Source: Pseudomonas mandelii
GTDB taxonomy: Bacteria > Pseudomonadota > Gammaproteobacteria > Pseudomonadales > Pseudomonadaceae
Length of the DNA: 64,000 nt
Direction: 5' to 3'
NCBI RefSeq assembly: GCF_900106065.1
Contig: NZ_LT629796.1
Coordinates: 6,486,501-6,550,500, forward strand
In this document: one piece after another, positions 34,900-41,950 of the stretch
How positions within the stretch are numbered: the stretch's first letter is position 1
Layout: each line of letters opens with the position of its first letter
Translations under genes and position numbers: made by a program
The notes under the pieces: model-generated
Seen by the model: the letters and a program-made list of their open reading frames with translations, nothing else
Told to the model about the DNA's origin: nothing
The model's database searches: none

Positions 34900-35871
34900 T
34901 TACAAGGCATGGCGCTCTTTCCCGTGATAAACGCGCAGGATATCGGCCACCACCGCCAGAGCGATTTCCGCCGGGGCCTTGCTGCCCAGATCGAGGCCGA
35001 TGGGCATGTGTAAACGGGCGATCTGTTCATCCGTCAGACCACCGATGCGTTTCAGCCGCTCGGCACGCTTGGCCGACGTTGCCTGAGAGCCCATGGCGCC
35101 GATGTAAAACGCCGGGGTGTGCACCGCTTCCATCAGCGCCAGATCATCGATTCGCGGATCGTGAGTCAACGCCACCACCGCGGTCGCTGCGTGGCAACCT
35201 CGGGCGGCAATGAACATCGAGGGCAACACGCGTTGCATCTCCACGCCTTCGAGATGTACATGCAGCATCTCTTCCCGGGGGTCGCAGGCGATGACTTCGC
35301 AGCCGATGGCGCGGGCAAAACTGGCGCAAAATTCGGCGACCGGCGAGAGCCCCGCCAGAATCAGTCGTAACGCCGGGCCAACGCTGATACGCACCTTTTC
35401 GTCGACGACTTGCACCCGCTCGCTGCCGTGTCCGATGTCCGGGTCCAGGCGCAAGGCACCACTGCTCAGGTCGACGTGACGCAGCAGACGACGCTGACCC
35501 AGCAGCGCTGCTTGCAGACTCTCCAGGTGGGCGATCCATTCGAGACTGGCAGCGCGGTGCTCGACCAGCACGATCAGCACGCCGCCACAGGGCAATCGTA
35601 GACGGTGGCGTTGCTCGACGCTGTCGCCATAACTGACGATCTGCGCCGGTTCGCGTAATTCACCGCGCGTCAGGCTTTCGAGAAACTCCTCCTCGACGCA
35701 GCCACCCGACAGCGAGCCGACGTGTTCGCCTGTGCCATTGGTCACCAGCATCGCACCCGGCGCACGCGGCGCCGAGCCATAGGTGGAGAGCACTGTGCAC
35801 AGCCACTGGGCCTGCCCTTCGCGAGCCCATTGCAGTGCCTGGTCGATCACCTGAACATCGAGATGACGCAT
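34900..35871 (-). CDS. xdhC: XdhC family molybdenum-cofactor insertion protein
   Basis: A 323-residue XdhC/CoxI protein. Key segments are LCTVLSTYGSAPRAPGAMLV, SGGCVEEEFLE with the conserved cysteine, RLPCGGVLIVLVEH with the second cysteine, and the C-terminal Rossmann part (AFYIGAMGSQATSAKRAERL, IGLDLGSKAPAEIALAVVADIL). XdhC carries, sulphurates and inserts molybdenum cofactor into xanthine-oxidase-type enzymes. It would mature the hydroxylase encoded at 40.6-44.9 kb. It is divergent from the hydrolase at 35962. Confidence 0.92.
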   Translation of the reverse strand: MRHLDVQVIDQALQWAREGQAQWLCTVLSTYGSAPRAPGAMLVTNGTGEHVGSLSGGCVEEEFLESLTRGELREPAQIVSYGDSVEQRHRLRLPCGGVLIVLVEHRAASLEWIAHLESLQAALLGQRRLLRHVDLSSGALRLDPDIGHGSERVQVVDEKVRISVGPALRLILAGLSPVAEFCASFARAIGCEVIACDPREEMLHVHLEGVEMQRVLPSMFIAARGCHAATAVVALTHDPRIDDLALMEAVHTPAFYIGAMGSQATSAKRAERLKRIGGLTDEQIARLHMPIGLDLGSKAPAEIALAVVADILRVYHGKERHAL

Positions 35872-35910
35872 GTTTTCTGTACCTCAAGCAAAGCGTGGTG
35901 CTGCATGCAG

Positions 35911-35929
35911 GGTTACGTTTACGGTAACC
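35911..35929. promoter_or_regulatory. Palindromic operator candidate between xdhC and the hydrolase
   Basis: GGTTAC and GTAACC form 6-bp arms around GTTTACG in the 90-base divergent gap. The position suits a regulator of both genes. No matching second site was found elsewhere by eye. Confidence 0.4.
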
Positions 35930-35961
35930 TGCGAGCAACCTTGTTCAATCGTTGATTCAAC

Positions 35962-36747
35962 ATGTCGCCACAACAATTTCTGCAACTTGGGCCGCTGCGC
36001 CTGGAATATCGCCAAATTCCTGCGGCTGACCCATCGCGACCGACGCTTGTGCTGTTGCACGAAGGCCTCGGCAGCGCCGATCAATGGAAAGACTTCCCCC
36101 AGCGCCTAGCCCAGGCCAGCGGTTACGGTGTAGTCACTTACAGCCGTCAGGGTTATGGGCAATCGAGCCCGGTAACCCTGCCGCGTCCGCTGAACTACCT
36201 GAGCAGCGACGGCCCTCGGGAACTGCGGCAATTGCTTGATGCCTTGCAACTGCCGCAAGTGGTCTTGCTCGGTCACAGTGACGGCGCATCCATCGTCCTT
36301 GCCTATGCCGCCACCAACGATCCACGCGTGTTGGGCAGCATCGCACTGGCGCCTCACGTGATTGTCGAGGTCGAGAGCCTCGATGGCATTCGCCATACCA
36401 CCGAGGCCTGGCATCAGGGCGAATTGCGCGAGCGCCTGGCACGCCATCATGGGACCAATGTCGACGGCGCTTTCCACGGCTGGAGCGACAGCTGGCTACA
36501 CCCCGACTTTTCCCTGGACGATCTCGAAGCGCAGTTGGCTTGTATCGAAAGGCCGCTGCTGGTCATTCAGGGTCGCGACGACCACTACGCCACGCCCGAG
36601 CAACTGGTGGTCATCCAGCGACAGGTCGCTGGACCGTGCCGCTGTGTGCTGCTGGATAACTGTCGGCACTTTCCCCAGACCGAAGCGCCCGAGCGGACTT
36701 TGCAGCTGATCGGCGAATTCCTGGAGCACCTCCCCGCCGTTATTTGA
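35962..36747 (+). CDS. Alpha/beta hydrolase
   Basis: A 261-residue alpha/beta hydrolase. The oxyanion region is VLLHEGLGSADQW, the nucleophile elbow is GHSDG (serine near residue 112), and the acid and base lie in IQGRDDHYATPEQ and CRHFPQTEAP. It resembles ester or C-C bond hydrolases of aromatic catabolism. Its 3' end overlaps the transporter gene tail to tail by 8 bases. It may release an acid from an ester or CoA thioester in the pathway of the cluster. Confidence 0.85.
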   Translation: MSPQQFLQLGPLRLEYRQIPAADPSRPTLVLLHEGLGSADQWKDFPQRLAQASGYGVVTYSRQGYGQSSPVTLPRPLNYLSSDGPRELRQLLDALQLPQVVLLGHSDGASIVLAYAATNDPRVLGSIALAPHVIVEVESLDGIRHTTEAWHQGELRERLARHHGTNVDGAFHGWSDSWLHPDFSLDDLEAQLACIERPLLVIQGRDDHYATPEQLVVIQRQVAGPCRCVLLDNCRHFPQTEAPERTLQLIGEFLEHLPAVI

Positions 36748-38092
36748 ATTTGCCTTGGGTTTCTGGAATCACCACGCTGCCGATCAGGTAGATCACCGAC
36801 AGACCGACGGCGAACATCGCCAGCACCATGGGGATCTGCGCCGGGCTGCCGCTGACCAGGGACACAAAGGTCGGCATGGTTCCGCCGAGGGCGAAACCGA
36901 TGTTCCAGGACAATCCGGTGCCGCTGGCTCGCAGCTCGGTGGCAAAGCGTTCGTTGAGAAAGATCAGAATCGGCGCGATGATCGCCCCGCCCATGAAGCC
37001 TATGCCCATGCAATACAGCGCAGTGCGGGTCAGCGAACCCGGGTCGGCTACCCCAAGGAACATCATCGGCAGGCCCACCAGGTTGATCACACCCAGCAGC
37101 ATGAAGGTCTTCTTGCGACCGATCAGGTCACTCAGGTAACCGAAGGCCAGTGCTCCGACAATGGTTGCCACCGACCCATACATGAGTAGCTGCGAAGTCT
37201 GCGTATGAGGCACTTTGGCGACCACATTGAGCAATGTCGGCAGATACCCGCAGGCCAGGTAATACGTGGCACCGCCGCCGAATGTAATCAGCAGATTGAC
37301 CAGCATCACGGCGCGGTACTCGCGACCGAACAGACGCTTGAGTGGCGACACGACCACTACCGCCGGCCCCTTGGTTTTGCGGGCTTGTTGCAGTTGCCGC
37401 CAGACCGGGCTTTCATCCAGGTAACGGAACATCACCAGTCCGAAAAATGTGCTGAGCAGGCCGCAGAAGAACATGAAGCGCCAGCCCCAGACGTCAAATT
37501 CCTCCCCGGGAAAGATCTCAGACAACACCAGATAAGTGAATGACGCCAACAGCGCGCCCATGCCGGCACCAGCGCCACCGATCAACCCGGACATCAAGCC
37601 GCGATAGCGCGGCGAGATGGATTCGGTGCCGATGGTGTGAGTGGAGGCAACGATGCCGCCCACGAAAATGCCCTGAATCACCCGCAAGACCAAAAACAGT
37701 ATCGGGGCCAATATGCCGACCTGATGAATGGTCGGCAACGCGCCAAACAGTGCCGTTGAAATACCGACGCCGACCATCGACACCATCAACGCACGCTTGC
37801 GGCCGTGTTTGTCGGCATACGCGCCGAAGATCGCCGAGCCCAGCGGACGCACCAGCAACGCCACGGCGAACGAGGCATATACCGCGGCCAGCGACAATGT
37901 CGGGGTGTCCGAGGGGAAGAACAGGCGGCCGATAATCGGTGCCACATAAAGCAGAATGAACAGGTCAAACAAATCCAGCGCCCAGCCGAATGTCGAGGCA
38001 AATGCCGCGAGCAAGGCCTTGCCCGGTGGAATCTGTGGTGTATCGCTAGCGGCGCTGGAGGGTGATGCAGTTATTGTTGTTGTCGTAGTCAT
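36740..38092 (-). CDS. MFS transporter, metabolite:H+ symporter (MHS) type
   Basis: A 450-residue twelve-helix transporter. The signature loop between helices 2 and 3 is clear (RPLGSAIFGAYADKHGRKRAL), and QGIFVGGIVASTHTIGTESISPRYRG is the helix 4-5 region; the loop is repeated in the second half as GYLSDLIGRKKTFML. This subtype usually imports organic or aromatic acids. The ATG at 38092 has GAGG 6 bases upstream; an ATG at 38107 is less supported. It probably imports the substrate of the CoA ligase and hydroxylase next door. Confidence 0.88.
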   Translation of the reverse strand: MTTTTTITASPSSAASDTPQIPPGKALLAAFASTFGWALDLFDLFILLYVAPIIGRLFFPSDTPTLSLAAVYASFAVALLVRPLGSAIFGAYADKHGRKRALMVSMVGVGISTALFGALPTIHQVGILAPILFLVLRVIQGIFVGGIVASTHTIGTESISPRYRGLMSGLIGGAGAGMGALLASFTYLVLSEIFPGEEFDVWGWRFMFFCGLLSTFFGLVMFRYLDESPVWRQLQQARKTKGPAVVVVSPLKRLFGREYRAVMLVNLLITFGGGATYYLACGYLPTLLNVVAKVPHTQTSQLLMYGSVATIVGALAFGYLSDLIGRKKTFMLLGVINLVGLPMMFLGVADPGSLTRTALYCMGIGFMGGAIIAPILIFLNERFATELRASGTGLSWNIGFALGGTMPTFVSLVSGSPAQIPMVLAMFAVGLSVIYLIGSVVIPETQGKFK

Positions 38093-38273
38093 GGTTGCCT
38101 CACACAAACGGTGATCGAACGTTCTGCATCCCGGTGCACGGGTTGCGAGTAATCAGCAGGTCAGCGGTGAAAGCTTGATGTGCCCTTTCAGTTGCATTGA
38201 AGGGGCGGCAGGCCCTGCTCCGTAAGGCGTACGCTGTTACCAACATACTCCCGGGCCCGCTCGCCAGTACGAT

Positions 38274-39077
38274 TTACTCGCCGATAAACACGGCCGTACG
38301 CTTGCTGTGAAACGCTTCAACGCCTTCCTTGAAGTCCTTGGAGCTACGCAGACGGCTATAGCAGTGACCTTCCATTTCGATCGCGACGGTCAGCGGCGCA
38401 TCTTCGTTGTCGTTGATCAGTTTTTTCGCCGTGCGCTGAGCCAACGGCGAGAAGCGCCGCAGTTCATCGACCAACGCGTCGACGGTGCTTTCCAGTTCGG
38501 TATCCGGCACGACCTCGGTTGCGATACCCCAGGCGTAGGCCTGGTCGCCGGTGATGCGTTTGGCGCGCATTACCATGTGTTTGGTGCGGGTGATGCCGAT
38601 GATTTTCTGCAGGCGCGCAGAGCCACCCGAGCCCGGGATCTGACCGAGGTTCTGCTCAGGCAAGGCGTAGCGAGTGGTTTGCGAAGCAATGCGGAAATCG
38701 CAGGCCAGGGACAGTTCGAAACCGACGCCGAAGGTGTAACCCCGGTTGGCCACGATCACCGGTTTTTCGCAACGTGCCGGTGCCGCGACGTTCCAGGCCA
38801 GTTTCGAAACGTGCTCTGGCGACGCTTCGAGGAAGCCCTTGATGTCGCCACCGCTGGAGAAGTGTTCGCCCACCGAGCGCAGCACGATGACGCGCACGCC
38901 TTTGTGTGCATCGAGGGCTTCGAAGACCTGGCGCAGTTCATCACGCTGCCCCATGGAAATGACGTTCAACGGTGCGCGGTTGAGGATGATGTCGGCGCGC
39001 TCGCGGGACACATCGACTTCAACCTGGAAGCCATCGAACTGAGTGTCGAGAAATTGCTGGATCGCTTGCTGTTGCAT
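38274..39077 (-). CDS. Enoyl-CoA hydratase/isomerase family protein
   Basis: A 267-residue crotonase. The CoA-binding and oxyanion motifs are HFSSGGDIKGFLEA and NRGYTFGVGFELSLACDFRIAS, then LPEQNLGQIPGSGGSARLQK. The acid/base glutamates typical of true hydratases lie near FELSLACD and PEQNLGQ. It is 19 bases downstream of the CoA-ligase gene and so cotranscribed. It probably hydrates, isomerises or cleaves the CoA ester made by that ligase. Confidence 0.9.
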   Translation of the reverse strand: MQQQAIQQFLDTQFDGFQVEVDVSRERADIILNRAPLNVISMGQRDELRQVFEALDAHKGVRVIVLRSVGEHFSSGGDIKGFLEASPEHVSKLAWNVAAPARCEKPVIVANRGYTFGVGFELSLACDFRIASQTTRYALPEQNLGQIPGSGGSARLQKIIGITRTKHMVMRAKRITGDQAYAWGIATEVVPDTELESTVDALVDELRRFSPLAQRTAKKLINDNEDAPLTVAIEMEGHCYSRLRSSKDFKEGVEAFHSKRTAVFIGE

Positions 39078-39096
39078 GAGAGTGTCCTCTGGATGA

Positions 39097-40635
39097 TTAG
39101 CTGATGGCCTTCAAGGCCTGTTCCTGAAATTGAGCCAGCAGCACGCGCCGCAGCACCTTGCCCACTGGAGATTTGGGAATCTGATCGATGAACTGATAAC
39201 GCCGTGGCCGCTTGAATTTGGCCAGGCCCGAAGCAATGCAATGGGCATCGAGGTCGCTTTCCGATACCTCGGCGCGCAGCTTGATAAACGCGGCAATGAT
39301 CTTGCCCCACTGCTCGTCGGGCAGACCGACCACCACCACTTCTTCCACTGCTGGGTGCAGAGAGAGCATGTTTTCGATTTCTGCCGGGCTGACGTTTTCG
39401 CCGCCGGTGATGATCAAGTCATCGACACGACCGGTGACGAACAGATCGCCCTCCAGATCGAAGTAGCCGATGTCACCCGTGAAATACCATCCATCACGCA
39501 ACGCCTTGGCGGTCGCTTCGGGGCGGTTCAGGTAGCCTTCGAACGCCTCGTCACTCGCCAGGTCGGCGATGATCTGGCCCTCCTCCAATGGGTTGACCTG
39601 TACGTCCACCGTTTCGGCATCGATCGGCACCACGCGCACGCGCTGGTTCATTGCACTGCGCCCTGACGAACCGGGTTTGCGGCTGGCTTGCTGGTCGATG
39701 GTGAAGGTGTAGATCTCCGAGCTGCCGTAATGATTGACGAACAATTGCGGCTGGAACGCCTGCTCGACGCGACGCATCAAACCGTCGCTCATCGGTGCAC
39801 CGGCAAAGCCGATTTTCTCCACACTGGCTACACGCTCTCGGGCAAAGGCCGGGTGTTCGATGAGCATGTGGTAGAGCGTCGGCACCAGGTACAGGTTGCT
39901 GACCTTTTCCCGCTCGATGGCTTGCAGCGTGGCTTCCACGTCAAACTTCGGCACACAGACGAAATGTCCGTCGATCAGCGCCATGGACAACAACGAACGA
40001 ACGCCCATGGTGTGGTAAAGCGGCATGACGCCCAGCGTGCACTCGCCCTGGCGGTAAAGGTTTTGCGCTACGTGGGCAACCGCCGCGGCGCGTTCGCTAC
40101 GGTGCCGACGGGGCACGCCCTTGGGCTTGCTGGTGGTTCCGGAGGTGTACAGCAGCAGTGAAAAGTCTTCGGCGTCGGCACGCAAAATGATGCCGGAGGG
40201 GGTCTGCGAACACAGTTCCTCGAAACTCATGTCGGTGTTGGCGGCACGCAGACCGGTGGCGATCCGTGGCAGCCTTGTGGCGGCGCTGCAACCGGCCACG
40301 GCGGTCACGGTCGCGTCGTCGTAAGCCACTGCACGGATTTGCGCGTCTTCGATGCAGTAGCCCAGTTCCTCGGCAGTCGAACGCCAGTTCAACGGGGTCA
40401 TGACGATGCCCGCAAACTGACAGGCCCAATGCAGGGTTGCCATCTGCCAGCGGTTTTGCATCACTACCAGCAGTCGGTCACCGCGTTGCAGCCCAAGGCA
40501 TTGCAAGCCCCAGGCGGCGCTCTGGATATCGACGAACCAGTCTTCATAGGTTTTCTTCAACGCACCGTCACTGACCGCCACGGCATGCGGTCGGCGTTCA
40601 ACGGCAGCGAGGAAACTGCGTCCGAGATCGAACAT
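39097..40635 (-). CDS. AMP-binding acyl/aryl-CoA ligase
   Basis: A 512-residue ANL-superfamily ligase. The ATP-binding P-loop is LLYTSGTTSKPKGVPRRH, and further core motifs are NHYGSSEIY, DGWYFTGDIGYFDLEGDLFV and the hinge VTGRVDDLIITGGENVSPAEIE, with the catalytic lysine in PKSPVGKVLRR. It forms an acyl-CoA from a carboxylate, ATP and CoA via an adenylate. It overlaps the iron-sulphur subunit gene by one base (TAATG), so translation is coupled. The substrate is unknown but probably aromatic or cyclic, judging from the hydroxylase genes upstream. Confidence 0.9.
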   Translation of the reverse strand: MFDLGRSFLAAVERRPHAVAVSDGALKKTYEDWFVDIQSAAWGLQCLGLQRGDRLLVVMQNRWQMATLHWACQFAGIVMTPLNWRSTAEELGYCIEDAQIRAVAYDDATVTAVAGCSAATRLPRIATGLRAANTDMSFEELCSQTPSGIILRADAEDFSLLLYTSGTTSKPKGVPRRHRSERAAAVAHVAQNLYRQGECTLGVMPLYHTMGVRSLLSMALIDGHFVCVPKFDVEATLQAIEREKVSNLYLVPTLYHMLIEHPAFARERVASVEKIGFAGAPMSDGLMRRVEQAFQPQLFVNHYGSSEIYTFTIDQQASRKPGSSGRSAMNQRVRVVPIDAETVDVQVNPLEEGQIIADLASDEAFEGYLNRPEATAKALRDGWYFTGDIGYFDLEGDLFVTGRVDDLIITGGENVSPAEIENMLSLHPAVEEVVVVGLPDEQWGKIIAAFIKLRAEVSESDLDAHCIASGLAKFKRPRRYQFIDQIPKSPVGKVLRRVLLAQFQEQALKAIS

Positions 40636-41141
40636 TATTGTTTTACCCCTTTGTTCGTTTGGCGCTGGGCAGCGACTTCAAGCACGGCCTGGACGATGCC
40701 GGTGTACCCCGTGCAGCGACATAGGTGCCCCGAAAGCATGTCGCGTACCTGGGTCTCGTCCGGGTTGGGTACCCGCTCGAGAAAATCCACGCAGGACATG
40801 AGAATGCCCGCAGTGCAAAAGCCGCACTGCAAGGCGTGATGACGGCGAAAGGCTTGTTGCAGGTCGCTCAGAGTGTCGTCGTCAGCCAGGGACTCGACGG
40901 TCTCGATTCGCCGCTCGTGCCCCTGTACCGCGAGCATCAGGCAGGAACGCATGGCGACTCCGTCCACCAGCACCGTGCAGGCACCGCAGACACCGTGTTC
41001 GCATCCGACATGGACACCGGTGGCACCGAGGTCGTGGCGCAGGAAGTCACAGAGTTGGGTCCGCGGTTCAGCCAGCGCTTCGCGGGCGCGGCCATTGAGT
41101 TCCAGGCGAATCGGAAAGGTTTGGTCGGCAGTTACACGCAT
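40635..41141 (-). CDS. Molybdenum hydroxylase [2Fe-2S] subunit
   Basis: A 168-residue small subunit of a xanthine-oxidase family enzyme. The plant-type cluster ligands lie in GCEHGVCGACTVLVDG with a further cysteine in MRSCLML, and the second cluster in LQCGFCTAGIL and GHLCRCTGYTG. It passes electrons between molybdopterin and FAD. It begins 2 bases after the FAD-subunit stop and is translationally coupled to the CoA ligase. Confidence 0.95.
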   Translation of the reverse strand: MRVTADQTFPIRLELNGRAREALAEPRTQLCDFLRHDLGATGVHVGCEHGVCGACTVLVDGVAMRSCLMLAVQGHERRIETVESLADDDTLSDLQQAFRRHHALQCGFCTAGILMSCVDFLERVPNPDETQVRDMLSGHLCRCTGYTGIVQAVLEVAAQRQTNKGVKQ

Positions 41142-41143
41142 AT

Positions 41144-41950
41144 TCAGACTCCTTCGATCAGCTGATGACCCAGCTCGCGAATCAGTTGGCGGCGATAGGC
41201 AGCGCTGGCCTGCACATCGTCTTGTGCGTCGAGCGACCAGGCGGTTTGATTGAGCGCGTCCGGCAGCCCCGCACCGCGAGGCAGACTGCGACGTTGCGGA
41301 CGGTCAGCGACCCCGCCGATGCCGAGTTCGACCTGGTCCGCGCCGATGGCCGCGGCCAGGGAGACAATTGCGAAGTCGCCGTGGCGCATGGCGATTTCGC
41401 GGAAGCGATAGGTGATGCCTTCACGTTTGAGCGGAAAACGCACCTCGACGACCAGTTCGTCTGCACGCTTGTCGGTGGTGAGAATGCCTTGGAAGAAGTC
41501 GGCAGCCTTGACGGTGCGCTTGCCTTTTTTCGACTCGAGAACGATCTCGCCGCCCAGCGTCACCAGGCACAGCGGCAACTCGGCGCTCGGGTCGGCATGA
41601 GCCACCGAACCGCAGACTGTGCCGCGATTACGCGTCTGGAAGTGACCGATCCAAGGCATTGCCAGCGCCAATAAAGGCACCTCGTCCATCAGGGTCGAAC
41701 GCGCCAGCAACTGCGCCTGTCGTACCCCGGCACCTACCGCCAGACAATCCTTGCGCAGTTCGATATAGGCCAGGTCAGCCACATGATTGATATCGATCAG
41801 CAACTTGGGCTGAGCCAGGCGCATGTTCAGCACCGCCATCAGCGATTGGCCACCGGCGATGATGCGAGCTTCCTGGCCGTACTCGGCGAGCAACTCAACC
41901 ACCTGACGACGGTTGTCAGCCCGAACGTAATCGAAAGCAGCCGGTTTCAT
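41144..41950 (-). CDS. Molybdenum hydroxylase FAD-binding subunit
   Basis: A 268-residue medium subunit. FAD-binding motifs are ARIIAGGQSLMAVLNMRLAQP and RNRGTVCGSVAHADPSAELP. It lacks the cysteine-rich insert of the 4-hydroxybenzoyl-CoA reductase beta subunit, so an ordinary hydroxylase is more likely than an aryl-CoA reductase. The start at 41950 has a strong GGGAGGT 5 bases upstream and overlaps the large-subunit stop (ATGA). Confidence 0.93.
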   Translation of the reverse strand: MKPAAFDYVRADNRRQVVELLAEYGQEARIIAGGQSLMAVLNMRLAQPKLLIDINHVADLAYIELRKDCLAVGAGVRQAQLLARSTLMDEVPLLALAMPWIGHFQTRNRGTVCGSVAHADPSAELPLCLVTLGGEIVLESKKGKRTVKAADFFQGILTTDKRADELVVEVRFPLKREGITYRFREIAMRHGDFAIVSLAAAIGADQVELGIGGVADRPQRRSLPRGAGLPDALNQTAWSLDAQDDVQASAAYRRQLIRELGHQLIEGV